Assembly: GCA_015060625.1 (NCBI GenBank) | Contig: SUYC01000011.1 | Span: 1 to 64,000, forward strand | Reading direction: 5' to 3' | Length of the DNA: 64,000 bases | Source of the DNA: Xylanibacter ruminicola | Lineage (GTDB): Bacteria > Bacteroidota > Bacteroidia > Bacteroidales > Bacteroidaceae | In this document: positions 34,201 to 42,082 of the stretch, piece after piece | Position numbering within the stretch: the stretch's first letter is position 1 | How the letters are laid out: each line of letters opens with the position of its first letter | The notes under the pieces: generated by a model | Seen by the model: the letters and a program-made list of their open reading frames with translations, nothing else | Told to the model about the DNA's origin: nothing | Databases searched by the model: none | Translations under genes and position numbers: made by a program

Positions 34201-34528
34201 TTACTCTCCATGGCTACACCGCATCGACTTCGGTTACAAGCACGACTTCAAGTTCAACGTAGGTCAGACTAAGCATATGCTGCAGCTCACCTTCGATATG
34301 AAGAACGTTCTCAACTTCTTCAACTCTGCATGGGGTGTTGCTAAGTACCTGAATCCTGAGATTGGTTCAGAGGCTCGCTGTCTGAAGTATGAGGGTGTTG
34401 ATGCCCAGGGTTACGCAACCTTCTCTACACCTTCTTCTATCAATGGAAATACATCAACTTGGGCTACCAACTACTCACTTGGTCAGTGCTGGTATGCTTC
34501 TGTTGGTATCAAGTACTACTTCAATTAA
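31208..34528 (+). CDS. Oar-like TonB-dependent outer-membrane receptor
   Basis: A 1106-residue TonB-dependent receptor. The signal peptide covers residues 1-20 (...LTLMAQ). A carboxypeptidase-regulatory-like domain follows (about 25-115, SGRFSINGMRTGGPYNVTI in part), then a plug domain (ISPYDVRQTNFIGGGVNAITKSG in part) and a large beta-barrel ending in an aromatic-terminated strand (WYASVGIKYYFN). It resembles Oar of Myxococcus rather than SusC, and no SusD partner follows. The next two genes encode an OB-fold lipoprotein and an exported nuclease, which suggests nucleic acids or their fragments as ligands; this is inferred from context only. Confidence 0.9.
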   Translation: MQKRLLFLVSLMLTFSLTLMAQITTSSMAGKVTLDNANGEEVIGATVVAVHEPSGTRYTAVTNTSGRFSINGMRTGGPYNVTISYIGFQPRTIKGVTLQLAETYNLNVFLTEDATELAEVVVSGKASKFAAEKTGAATNINSAQITNLPTVSRSLTEVTRLSPYGGNGMSFAGADGRTANFTVDGANFNNNFGLSDGLPGGGNPISIDAIEELQVVISPYDVRQTNFIGGGVNAITKSGTNTFKGSAYVYHKNENMQGDAVKRQQIQGAREKSQTTTYGFTLGGPIIKDKLHFFVNGEMIKIPTVVNRWRGSEDGVADPNNYISRTTNADLEAVSNYMASKYGYNTGSWTSFPADESNYKLMARVDWNITDRHHLAVRYNYTKNNVWKSPNATSMDGGTRQNGARMSQYSMAFANNMYSMENLVHSWTVDLNSRLTDNLSNQLLFTYSKLDDVRGTNSSEFPHIDITKDDDNYMALGLELFTWNNAVHNKIWNIKDDVTYYLGSHKIMAGVMFEHQMADNMYMRNGTGYYRYNITDDMYVNGKLDCATLFNSAPEVFCLTYGYDGESAPAARVQFNRPGIYAQDEWNVTDKLKLTYGLRVDGLFFNNSDLMTNAAIYNLDYSGRHIDTGKWPKNSITFSPRFGFTYDVFGDKSLKVRGGTGLFSGRLPLVFFTNMPTNGGMVQYQAQIGPSTKYANMPDAVKSQYATVADVLDQFKGGPMTNISDMLTKLQGMGYPTTINPEDGTVPSSISAVDPKFKMPQVWKTSVALDYQLPVDFPFTVTAEGIFNKTINGVTISDWAIPNVGGFARFNGVDNRPIFPTGFRTGTKAFVLENTSKGYGWSASVELKAQPADWISLTASYTHTVSKEVTGMPGSNAESAFTYIPSVQGPNNISLHNSQYVVPDRLVASATISDKCGNHYNLIYEAQRGGYNYGWMLTNDINGDGYNYDALYIPTDEQVANKEFRFVSDDDAKRFMDFVHNDPYMSKHQGEYAEPYSVYSPWLHRIDFGYKHDFKFNVGQTKHMLQLTFDMKNVLNFFNSAWGVAKYLNPEIGSEARCLKYEGVDAQGYATFSTPSSINGNTSTWATNYSLGQCWYASVGIKYYFN

Positions 34529-34555
34529 GAATTAATAATTAAGAATTAAGAGAAT

Positions 34556-36205
34556 ATGAAACTCAAATATTTCATTCCGTCTCTCGTAGCAGTTGTAGCT
34601 GCTATGTTCACAAGCTGTTCGGATGATGAGAAGCCAACCTATCTTGATGGACTCCAGGTGTCTCAGTCATATGTTTCGCTTGACAAAGCTGGTGGCACTA
34701 CTTCTATCGACGTAACAGCCATTGGAGACTGGGCTGTTTCTGGTGCTCCTGAATGGTTAACTGTTTCGCCTGCATCTGGTTCAGGCAACGGTAGTATCTC
34801 TTTCTCAGCTGGTGCTGGCGAAGGACGTACCGCTCAGCTGCTGCTCACCAGCGGCGACCTTACTCAGCGCATCAACATCATTCAGGGTATTGCTACTGTT
34901 GAGAATGCAACCTGTGCTGAGGTGCTTGCTGGTCCTGAGGCCAAGACATATCGTGTAACTGGTGTTTGTGTTGATAATCCTGATAACCAGTATGGTAACT
35001 GGCACATCAACGACGGTACCGGCGAGGTGTATGTTTATGGTACTCTCGATAAGAAGGGCGATAAGGGTAAGTTCCCTATCAGCGGTGCTAACGGATGGGG
35101 CTTTGGTGCTGGCGATGTTATCACCATCGAAGGTCCTAAGAAGCTCTATAACGGTACTGTTGAGCTCGAGAACGTAACTGTTATTAAGATTGTTAAGTCG
35201 CTGGTTAAGATTGAAGAGGGCGACACCCAGGCATTCGATGCTGATGGTGGTAACTTCACAGTTCGCCTCACCGTTAGCGGCGATGGTCCATACATTGATA
35301 TCCCTGCTGAGGCTCAGGAGTGGTTGGGCGTAACATCGGTTGTTAAGACCGACTCAACTACTAACGTCAACTTCCACGTTGCTAAGAACGCTGGCGAGCA
35401 GGATCGTAAGACCACCGTATCGTTCACATCTACATCTGGTTCTTCTACCTCTACAGTTACTGCTTCTGTAAGTCAGATGGGTCTCTCTGGCACACTTGCC
35501 AACCCATTCTCAGTTGCTGATGCTATTGCTTACTGCCAGACTCTGTCAGGTGCTACAGCCAACAACTTCTTCGTAAAGGGTAAGATCTCTAAGATTGTTG
35601 ATAAGGGCGAGTTCGGTTCGTATGGTAATGCTACCTTCTGGATTTCGGATGATGGCGTATTCAACGACGATAAGTCTAAGGACTTCGAGTGCTATCGTGT
35701 ACTTTGGCTTGGCAACAAGAAGTGGGCCGAGGGCAATGCTCAGATTTCTGTAGGCGACGAGGTTTTGATCTGTGGTCAGCTTACCCTTTATAAGGGTACT
35801 GCCGAGACCAACCAGAACAAGGCTTACATCTACGAGATCAATGGTGTTCAGGACGATGCCAATGGTATTGGTTCACTTGCTGCTCCATTCAATATCGCAG
35901 GTGTTAAGGCTGCTATCGACAATGGTGTAACTGGTGATGTCTATGTAAAGGGTATTGTATCATCAATTGCTAAGAACGGTGAGTTCGGTTCACAGTATGG
36001 TAATGGTACATTCTGGATTAGCGACGATGGTCAGTCAAACGACTTTGAGGCATATCGTGTGCTCTGGCTTGGCAACAAGAAGTGGCAGGACGGCGATGCC
36101 CAGATAGCTGTTGGTAATAAGGTAATCCTCCATGGTAAGGTTACCAAGTATGGCTCTACCTATGAGACATCTTCTGGTAAGGCTTATGTATATTCAGTTG
36201 AATAA
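34556..36205 (+). CDS. BACON and triple OB-fold surface lipoprotein
   Basis: A 549-residue lipoprotein with lipobox FTSC (Cys21). A BACON domain lies at about residues 33-108 (WAVSGAPEWLTVSPASGSGNG in part, TQRINIIQG). Three OB-fold-like units of the exported nucleic-acid-binding type follow: one at about 118-215 (YRVTGVCVDNPDNQYGNW in part), and two closely similar ones at about 320-435 and 440-549 that share FWISDDG, RVLWLGNKKW and DxxIxVGxxV. A second BACON-like linker (about 225-310) separates the first OB unit from the pair. With the receptor upstream and the nuclease downstream, a role in holding extracellular nucleic acid is plausible, but carbohydrate binding through BACON is an alternative. 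Confidence 0.8.
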   Translation: MKLKYFIPSLVAVVAAMFTSCSDDEKPTYLDGLQVSQSYVSLDKAGGTTSIDVTAIGDWAVSGAPEWLTVSPASGSGNGSISFSAGAGEGRTAQLLLTSGDLTQRINIIQGIATVENATCAEVLAGPEAKTYRVTGVCVDNPDNQYGNWHINDGTGEVYVYGTLDKKGDKGKFPISGANGWGFGAGDVITIEGPKKLYNGTVELENVTVIKIVKSLVKIEEGDTQAFDADGGNFTVRLTVSGDGPYIDIPAEAQEWLGVTSVVKTDSTTNVNFHVAKNAGEQDRKTTVSFTSTSGSSTSTVTASVSQMGLSGTLANPFSVADAIAYCQTLSGATANNFFVKGKISKIVDKGEFGSYGNATFWISDDGVFNDDKSKDFECYRVLWLGNKKWAEGNAQISVGDEVLICGQLTLYKGTAETNQNKAYIYEINGVQDDANGIGSLAAPFNIAGVKAAIDNGVTGDVYVKGIVSSIAKNGEFGSQYGNGTFWISDDGQSNDFEAYRVLWLGNKKWQDGDAQIAVGNKVILHGKVTKYGSTYETSSGKAYVYSVE

Positions 36206-36223
36206 TATTACATAATACTATAC

Positions 36224-36267
36224 AACGCGCCGAAATGTTGTGAACACCACAATGTTTTGGCGCGTTT
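36224..36267 (+). terminator. Long hairpin between OB-fold lipoprotein and nuclease genes
   Basis: AACGCGCCGAAATGTTGTG (36224-36242) pairs with CACAATGTTTTGGCGCGTT (36248-36266) apart from about three positions. No strong T-tract follows. It could attenuate expression of the nuclease relative to the upstream genes or protect the transcript end. Confidence 0.6.
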
Positions 36268-36283
36268 CAAATCACAAATAATT

Positions 36284-37219
36284 ATGAATTGGCGATATCT
36301 TTTATTTTCCTCTCTGGTGTGTGTTGCCTGTGGCGGCAGCAGTAGTGATAGCCCTGAGCCTACGCCTACACCAGATCCTACGCCAACCCCAGTGGTAGGC
36401 AACGTGAATAAGAACGATGCCTCGGTCAATGAGTACTTGGCTCGTCTTGAGATGCCCAAGGCACGTACTGATTCTAAGGTGATCACTCATACTACTGCCA
36501 ACTTCGGCGTTACATACTCAGTAGAGTGGGACAGTAAGATTCGAGCCCAGCGCTGGACTTGCTACGACTTGAACAAAAAGAATGTGGCAACCAACGGTAA
36601 TACCCGTAAGAGCCTCTGGCCAGAAGGCGATCCTTGGGCTTACGATCCAGATGTAGCAAAAAGCGAGCAGCAGGCTACCTATAGCGAGTTGAGCAAGAGC
36701 TACTATCCTGGTTCTACAACTGCTTATTACGAAAAGGGACACATCTGCCCATCTATGGACCGTCTGAATAGCAAGGATGCTAACGAGCAGACTTACTACA
36801 TGACCAACATCCTGCCTATGGTTGCTAATTTTAATGGTAAGTTGTGGCAGAAGATGGAGACTCAGGTTAACACTTGGGGTAAGGCATTGGCTGATGGCGA
36901 CACCATCTTTGTATGTAAAGGTGGTACCATCGACAAGGAAGATCAGATTCTTGGTAAGACCATCGGCAACCATGTAGTACCTAAGTACTTCTTCATGGCC
37001 CTCTATGCTAAAACTTCTACTGGTCAGAAAATGCTGGGCTTCTGGGCTGAGCACCTGAACGAGGATAAGTCGGGCGATGCACTGAAGGGCTACGTTGTAA
37101 GCATCGACGAGCTGGAGCAGAAAACCGGTATTGATTTCTTCTGCAATCTCTCTGATACTCTTGAGGAACAGTTAGAATCCAAAAAAGCAGCCGACATTAT
37201 TTCTGCCTGGGGACTTTAA
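36284..37219 (+). CDS. DNA/RNA non-specific endonuclease lipoprotein
   Basis: A 311-residue NucA/NUC1-type (beta-beta-alpha metal) nuclease. Lipobox VACG (Cys16) and a Pro/Thr-rich spacer (PEPTPTPDPTPTPVV, about residues 27-42) place the catalytic domain outside the membrane. The catalytic motif, usually DRGH, reads EKGHICPS with the conserved histidine. The downstream metal-binding asparagine region is YYMTNILPMVANFN. The Asp-to-Glu and Arg-to-Lys changes are conservative. It would degrade DNA and RNA without sequence preference. The start at ATG 36284 gives the lipoprotein signal. It ends at a very strong terminator. Confidence 0.88.
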   Translation: MNWRYLLFSSLVCVACGGSSSDSPEPTPTPDPTPTPVVGNVNKNDASVNEYLARLEMPKARTDSKVITHTTANFGVTYSVEWDSKIRAQRWTCYDLNKKNVATNGNTRKSLWPEGDPWAYDPDVAKSEQQATYSELSKSYYPGSTTAYYEKGHICPSMDRLNSKDANEQTYYMTNILPMVANFNGKLWQKMETQVNTWGKALADGDTIFVCKGGTIDKEDQILGKTIGNHVVPKYFFMALYAKTSTGQKMLGFWAEHLNEDKSGDALKGYVVSIDELEQKTGIDFFCNLSDTLEEQLESKKAADIISAWGL

Positions 37220-37228
37220 GAAAGTCAC

Positions 37229-37270
37229 AACGGTCACATGGTCACAGCTGTGACCATGTGACCGTTTTTT
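37229..37270 (+). terminator. 38-bp perfect palindrome terminator
   Basis: AACGGTCACATGGTCACAG and its exact complement CTGTGACCATGTGACCGTT meet with no loop (37229-37266), followed by T's (37265-37270). It is a very strong intrinsic terminator after the nuclease gene. Confidence 0.9.
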
Positions 37271-37358
37271 CGTTAACTAAGGTTTGAATGGGTAAAACCT
37301 AAGGGCTGCCAGTACAATACTTAGGGGTAACAGGTACAAAGAGCCTGAGAAATAATCA

Positions 37359-37421
37359 TTTGCCTATACTCAAACGATTGTTTGCCTATACTCAAACGAC
37401 TATTTGCCTATACCCGATTTG
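37359..37421 (+). repeat. Three 22-nt direct repeats upstream of second Oar-like receptor
   Basis: Copies begin TTTGCCTATACTCAAACG at 37359 and 37381 and TTTGCCTATACCCGATTTG at 37403, with an exact 22-base period. They lie 62-124 bp upstream of the -7 box at 37483-37490. The period is two helical turns, suggesting cooperative binding of a regulator on one face of the DNA. Confidence 0.8.
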
Positions 37422-37482
37422 AAACGCAGTTCAGAAATGTGATTTTTCTTAATAAAAATTTGCATCCTATTGTTTTATTTTG

Positions 37483-37490
37483 TATCTTTG
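37483..37490 (+). promoter_or_regulatory. -7 box for second Oar-like receptor
   Basis: TATCTTTG with TTGTTTT about 12-20 bases upstream. The annotated start must lie after it, which excludes a TTG start at 37480. Confidence 0.75.
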
Positions 37491-37521
37491 CCCCGTAAGT
37501 GGAACAAAATTAACTGGTTGG

Positions 37522-40500
37522 ATGATGAAAAGACTTTCTGTATTACTATTAGTACTTTTGACAATATCGCTTTCTGTTCTGGCTCAGGTTACTACATCTG
37601 GTATCACCGGTGTAGTGATGGCTGATGGCGAAGAGGCTATTGGTGCAACTGTTACAGCCAAGCATGTGCCTTCGGGCTCAGTTTATCGTGGTGTCACCAA
37701 CTTCGAAGGTCACTATACGCTCACGGGTCTGAAAGTGGGTGGACCTTACGAGGTAGAGATATCTTATATCGGGTTCCAGACATCGCGCTTTACCGATATC
37801 CAGTTGGCACTGGGTCAGAATACGGTGGTGGATGCCACACTGAGCGAAGGCTCTGAGATGATTCAGGAGATTGTGGTAACGGCCAAGGCCAACAATACCA
37901 TGCGTAGCGACCGCAGCGGTGCTGTCACCAGCCTGAATGCCAACCAGATGGCCGACGTGCCCAATATCGGGCGCTCGATGCTGGATATCATGAAGATGAC
38001 ACCTCAGTCGAGCTCGGCCAGCGGTATGGCGATTGGTGGTGGTAACTACCGTCAGTCGTATGTCACCATCGATGGTGCTTCGTTCAACGACTCGTTTGGT
38101 ATGGAGCCCAGTCCGCTGCCTGGTGGCGGCACGCCCATCTCGCTCGAGGCACTCGAACAGATGACCGTTTCGGTCACTCCTTATGATGTGCGTCAGAGTG
38201 GATTTACAGGTGGTGGCGTGAATGCTGTTACCAAGAGTGGTACCAACACCTTCAAGGGTATGGCTTATACCTTCCTCACCAGTTCCGACCTGAAGGGTAA
38301 AAAGATTCGTCACGCCGAACTGCCCGTATCCAAGGGGCATAACAATACCTTTGGTTTGAGCATTGGCGGACCGATTATCAAGGATAAACTCTTTTTCTTT
38401 GTCAACGGCGAGTACGAGCATAACGTCACGGCTGGTCCTGCTGTGCAGGCAGGCAATGGCTCAACGCCTTATACCGCCACCAACCGTCGCCCGCGTTATG
38501 CCGAGTTGGAGAGCTTGTCCAACTTTATGCAGCAGGCCTATGGCATCACTACAGGTCCTTGGCAGAATTACAACCTGAAGACACCCGCCTATCGCATTCT
38601 GGCGCGTATCGACTGGAATATCAACGACGATCATAAGTTCAACGTGCGCTTCACCAAGTCGAACCGTAAGGAGGCTAACCCTGCCTCGGCATCGCGCAGT
38701 ATCGGTAGCAACCGCACGTCAATCATCTATGGTGGCAACCAGAACTCGTATGGTGGCAATACCGACTACGGCATGTCGTCGCTCTCAAGCCGTTATATGA
38801 CCGAGTTCCGCTTCACGTCGGTTGCTGCCGAGCTCAATAGTAAGTTCGGTAAACTGCACAACACCCTGCGTGGCACCTACTCGTATCAGGACCAGCCACG
38901 TAGCAATGCGTATGGCGTAGGTGTGCCTGTGGTCGAAATCGTGATGAGCGACGGTCAGGGCCACTATCCTTACTGGGCACTCACAGGCGACCTGTTTACC
39001 TACGGCAATGTGGCCAAGACAAAGACCACGGTGATTACCGACGAGGTGAACATCCAACTGGGTAAGCACAACCTGTTTGGCGGTTTGCAGTACGAGAACA
39101 ATTGGGCTGCCAACGGTTACGCTCAGGCCGGTGCCGGCTATTATGCTTTCGAGGCCACACCCGAGCAGGTGGCAGCCGGCGATTGGGCCAGCGTGTTCAC
39201 CCCCGAACACACCCGCCTGTTTGGTATCACCTATGGCAATGGGCCTAACCACGAGGATTTTGTGGCCAAGATGACCACCCACCAGTGGTCGCTCTATCTG
39301 CAGGACAACATGAGCCTCTCCGACCGTTTCCGTATGTCGCTCGGTGTGCGTTTCGAGCTGCCTTCTTATCCCAGTCTGAAAGATAATTTCAACGAAGCTT
39401 ATTATAAGATTGACTTTGGCGGTGAGCATTTCCGTACCGATAATGTGCCCGATGCCCGCATCTCGGTATCGCCACGCGTGGGCTTCAACTGGGATATCAC
39501 CGGCAACCGCAATCTCATCCTGCGTGGTGGCACGGGTCTGTTCATCGGTCGCCTGCCGTTTGTATGGCTCATCTCAGCAGTAGGCAACTCCGGTATCGGT
39601 CAGACCTCTTATATCGCTTCGCAAACCAAGGGTAAGATACCCACTTTCACCACCAGTCAGAAGGACATGCTGCAGCAGATAGGTGCCCAGAGCAAGATTT
39701 CGGTGCCCAGCAGCGCCACCATCCTGAGTGATAACCTGCGCATGCCCAAAACGTGGAAAACCTCGTTGGCACTCGATGCCCGTCTGCCTGGCGATATCGA
39801 CTTCACCATCGAGGGTATCTACAACCGCGATATCAACCCCGTTGTAGTGGCCAATCGCGATATTTACTGGGACGGCACCTCTACCATCGACTTGGGGCAT
39901 GGTGATGTGCGCCATTCGATGTCGTATTACGATGCCGGTTCATCGGCCTACGTGCTCGAGAATGCCGGTCATAAGGCTTACTACTTGTCGCTTAGCGCCC
40001 AGTTGCGCAAAAAGTTCGACTTCGGTCTCGACCTCTCGGCCAGCTACACCCTCTCACGCAGCAAGACCTATACCGATGGTATCGGCAATCAGGTGTCGTC
40101 GGCCTATAATAACTACCGCAACTCGGTGAATGCCGTCAACGACAACGAGTTGGGCTATGCCACCTTTGTGGCTCCTAACCGCCTGTTGCTCTCGGCCAGC
40201 TATACCCTCAAGGAGTCGAAGAATGCCAGCTCGCACTTCTCGCTCATCTACGATGGTTATCAGTATGGCTTCCTCACCGAATATGCTTTCAGCCGTTACA
40301 GCTACATCTTCTCGGCCAATGTCAACAACGATGCGCTGGCACCCGCTAATCTCATCTACGTGCCTGCTTCGCGCAAGGAACTCGATAGTTGGAATTTTGC
40401 CGAGAGCACCTACGGCACCAACCATCAGGTTTATACCGCCGAGATGCAGCGCGACGACTTCTGGGCCTATATCCAGCAGGACGATTATCTGAAGCATCGC

Positions 40501-40827
40501 ACCGGCAAGTATGCCGAGCGTGGCGGCGCCAAGATGCCTTGGCACCATCAGATCGACTTCAAGTACCAGCATGATATGAGTCTCGATTTCGGTAAAACCA
40601 AGCACACCCTGCAGTTGGGTGTGGATATCCTGAATCTGCCCAATTTCCTCAACAAGAAATGGGGCCTTTACAAACAGGTTACCGAAACGGCGCTACTCTC
40701 ATATAACAAGGGACAATATACCTACAATACGGTTAATGGTGAGCGTCATCTGCACACCTATTCCGATTTCCTCGGACTGCAGTCCACCTATCAGATTATG
40801 TTCACTATTCGTTATCTGTTTAATTAA
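37522..40827 (+). CDS. Second Oar-like TonB-dependent outer-membrane receptor
   Basis: A 1101-residue paralogue of the receptor at 31208-34528. The start is one of two adjacent ATGs (37522 or 37525). The signal peptide ends ...SLSVLAQ. A regulatory-like domain (about residues 22-105) precedes a plug with VTPYDVRQSGFTGGGVNAV and a barrel ending in FTIRYLFN. The shared motifs (GGGVNA(I/V)TKSGTNTFKG and GGPIIKDKL(H/F)FFVNGE, each read in part) show common origin, but codon usage here is more GC-rich (C/G third positions) than in the first copy, so the duplication is not recent. No partner gene follows before the terminator at 40836. The ligand is unknown. Confidence 0.88.
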   Translation: MMKRLSVLLLVLLTISLSVLAQVTTSGITGVVMADGEEAIGATVTAKHVPSGSVYRGVTNFEGHYTLTGLKVGGPYEVEISYIGFQTSRFTDIQLALGQNTVVDATLSEGSEMIQEIVVTAKANNTMRSDRSGAVTSLNANQMADVPNIGRSMLDIMKMTPQSSSASGMAIGGGNYRQSYVTIDGASFNDSFGMEPSPLPGGGTPISLEALEQMTVSVTPYDVRQSGFTGGGVNAVTKSGTNTFKGMAYTFLTSSDLKGKKIRHAELPVSKGHNNTFGLSIGGPIIKDKLFFFVNGEYEHNVTAGPAVQAGNGSTPYTATNRRPRYAELESLSNFMQQAYGITTGPWQNYNLKTPAYRILARIDWNINDDHKFNVRFTKSNRKEANPASASRSIGSNRTSIIYGGNQNSYGGNTDYGMSSLSSRYMTEFRFTSVAAELNSKFGKLHNTLRGTYSYQDQPRSNAYGVGVPVVEIVMSDGQGHYPYWALTGDLFTYGNVAKTKTTVITDEVNIQLGKHNLFGGLQYENNWAANGYAQAGAGYYAFEATPEQVAAGDWASVFTPEHTRLFGITYGNGPNHEDFVAKMTTHQWSLYLQDNMSLSDRFRMSLGVRFELPSYPSLKDNFNEAYYKIDFGGEHFRTDNVPDARISVSPRVGFNWDITGNRNLILRGGTGLFIGRLPFVWLISAVGNSGIGQTSYIASQTKGKIPTFTTSQKDMLQQIGAQSKISVPSSATILSDNLRMPKTWKTSLALDARLPGDIDFTIEGIYNRDINPVVVANRDIYWDGTSTIDLGHGDVRHSMSYYDAGSSAYVLENAGHKAYYLSLSAQLRKKFDFGLDLSASYTLSRSKTYTDGIGNQVSSAYNNYRNSVNAVNDNELGYATFVAPNRLLLSASYTLKESKNASSHFSLIYDGYQYGFLTEYAFSRYSYIFSANVNNDALAPANLIYVPASRKELDSWNFAESTYGTNHQVYTAEMQRDDFWAYIQQDDYLKHRTGKYAERGGAKMPWHHQIDFKYQHDMSLDFGKTKHTLQLGVDILNLPNFLNKKWGLYKQVTETALLSYNKGQYTYNTVNGERHLHTYSDFLGLQSTYQIMFTIRYLFN

Positions 40828-40832
40828 CAAAG

Positions 40833-40903
40833 TTGAATCCTCGCCGAAAGGCGGGGATTTTCTCTGATTTTTTGTTAATTATCCATTTTCGATTATCAAT
40901 TAT
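40833..40903 (+). repeat. 71-bp terminator-bearing repeat, copy 1
   Basis: Identical over 71 bases to 52579-52649. It contains a stem AATCCTCGCC-GAAA-GGCGGGGATT (40836-40859) with a T-tract, then an AT-rich tail with the ATTATCAATTAT dispersed motif. Each copy follows the end of an exported-protein gene. Confidence 0.9.
40836..40861 (+). terminator. Intrinsic terminator of second Oar-like receptor
   Basis: Ten-bp stem closed by a GAAA tetraloop with one G-T pair, followed by TTTTCTCTGATTTTTTG. Confidence 0.9.
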
Positions 40904-41012
40904 ATTTCGTAAATTTGGATAAAATCGCAAACCTTTTGTAAATAAAGGCAGTTGCAAGGATTGAGAAAAACTGGGTTACGAACTGGCAACGGTTCTTGCT
41001 ACCAAAGGGACG

Positions 41013-41073
41013 CAAAAACTCCCGACGCTGAGCCACCAGCCTGTTTCAATGGTTATTTGTCGGGGCAAAGGTA
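41013..41073 (-). ncRNA. Possible very short reverse transcript with own terminator
   Basis: On the reverse strand a -7 box (TACCTTTG, 41073-41066) is followed within about 45 bases by a closing stem CCCGAC/GTCGGG (41059-41064 with 41021-41026), an inner GCTG/CAGC stem, and a run of T (41018-41014). No start codon or ORF of useful length lies in it. It could be a small RNA or a prematurely terminated leader left from a deleted gene. Confidence 0.3.
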
Positions 41074-41146
41074 CATAGAATATGCGAGATAACAAAACTT
41101 TTGAGGGATTTTTCGCCTTTTGTTCTTTTGTCACATGATTTTGTGC

Positions 41147-41154
41147 TACCTTTG
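41147..41154 (+). promoter_or_regulatory. -7 box for KilA-N gene
   Basis: TACCTTTG, 29 bases upstream of the ATG at 41184. Confidence 0.65.
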
Positions 41155-41183
41155 CACACATAATTTATATTAGAGACTATCCT

Positions 41184-42002
41184 ATGGCAAAGAAAAATGA
41201 GATTATCGTTAAAGATGTAGCTATCAAGACTATGTCAAAAGATGGTATAGATTACATTAGCATCACAGACATCGCCAGGTAGAAAAACGCCACAGACCCC
41301 AACGGAGTTATAGCGAACTGGATGCGTAACCGCAATACTGTGGAATTTCTTGGTATATGGGAGACTCTTCACAACCCAAATTTTAACCCCCTCGAATTCG
41401 AGGGGTTTAGAAAAGAGGCTGGTTTGAATGCTTTCACGCTTTCGCCTACTCGTTGGATTGAAGCCACCAATGCTATTGGGATTGTTTCGCAAGCGGGACG
41501 CTATGGAGGAACTTTTGCCCAAACTGATATAGCCTTCGAGTTTGCATCATGGATTTCCGTTGAGTTCCGCCTTTACCTTGTCATGGAGTTCCAACGCTTA
41601 AAAGCCAAGGAACAGGAATTATTGGGATGGACTGCTAAAAGAGAGCTCTCAAAAATTAACTACCGCATTCATACGGATGCCATCAAGAGCCACTTGATCC
41701 CAGAGGAAATCACCCCAGCACAAGCCAGTGTCATCTATGCAGAAGAAGCCGATGTACTTAACGTCGCAATGTTCGGAATGACCGCCAAGCAATGGCGAGA
41801 GGCAAATCCCGACCTAAAAGGCAATATCCGTGACTATGCCACCATCAACGAACTGATATGCCTGTCGAATATGGAGAATATCAATGCAGTGCTAATCAAT
41901 GATGGAATACCACAGGGCGAAAGACTTGTGAAACTGAACCAGATTGCTATCCAGCAAATGCAGGTCTTGGAGGGGAATAGTAATAGGAATCTTCTTAAGT
42001 AA
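41184..42002 (+). pseudogene. KilA-N domain protein with premature amber codon
   Basis: From ATG 41184 the frame reads MAKKNEIIVKDVAIKTM...YISITDIAR, then meets TAG at 41280-41282 (codon 33), and continues in the same frame for 239 codons (KNATDPNGVIANWMRNRN...) to a normal stop at 42000-42002. The downstream part is a well-kept KilA-N domain: NRNTVEFLGIWE, RWIEATNAIGI, AGRYGGTFA and DIAFEFASWIS. In relatives this position is usually tyrosine (TAT/TAC), so one base change explains the stop. KilA-N proteins are DNA-binding proteins of phages and mobile elements. The rest of the frame shows no decay, so the lesion is recent, or readthrough or internal initiation occurs. Confidence 0.8.
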
Positions 42003-42029
42003 CCCTTTCTCAAATAGGAGATTCACAAT

Positions 42030-42054
42030 TGCATGATAGTTCATCTATCGTGCA
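42030..42054 (+). terminator. Hairpin after KilA-N gene
   Basis: TGCATGATAG (42030-42039) pairs with CTATCGTGCA (42045-42054), with one G-T pair and a five-base loop. No long T-run follows directly. Confidence 0.5.
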
Positions 42055-42082
42055 TGGCTTCTTATTGCTCATTGCTGTTTAT

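Larger units (their letters stand above)
40828..41183. other. Intergenic region before the KilA-N gene
   Basis: Holds the 71-bp terminator repeat (40833-40903), a reverse-strand candidate short transcript (41013-41073) and the forward promoter of the KilA-N gene (41147-41154). No protein-coding sequence is convincing. Confidence 0.5.

Noticed and set aside
37359..37421. CRISPR-like array
   Set aside because: Only three 22-nt units placed head to tail with no spacers and no cas genes; better seen as iterons.
40976..41161. 61-codon reverse frame before the KilA-N gene
   Set aside because: It begins upstream of the reverse -7 box and spans the forward promoter; no similarity pattern.
41280..41282. 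Reassigned TAG codon (alternative genetic code)
   Set aside because: Other intact genes here, such as nrdG and hpt, end with TAG at the expected position, so TAG is a normal stop.
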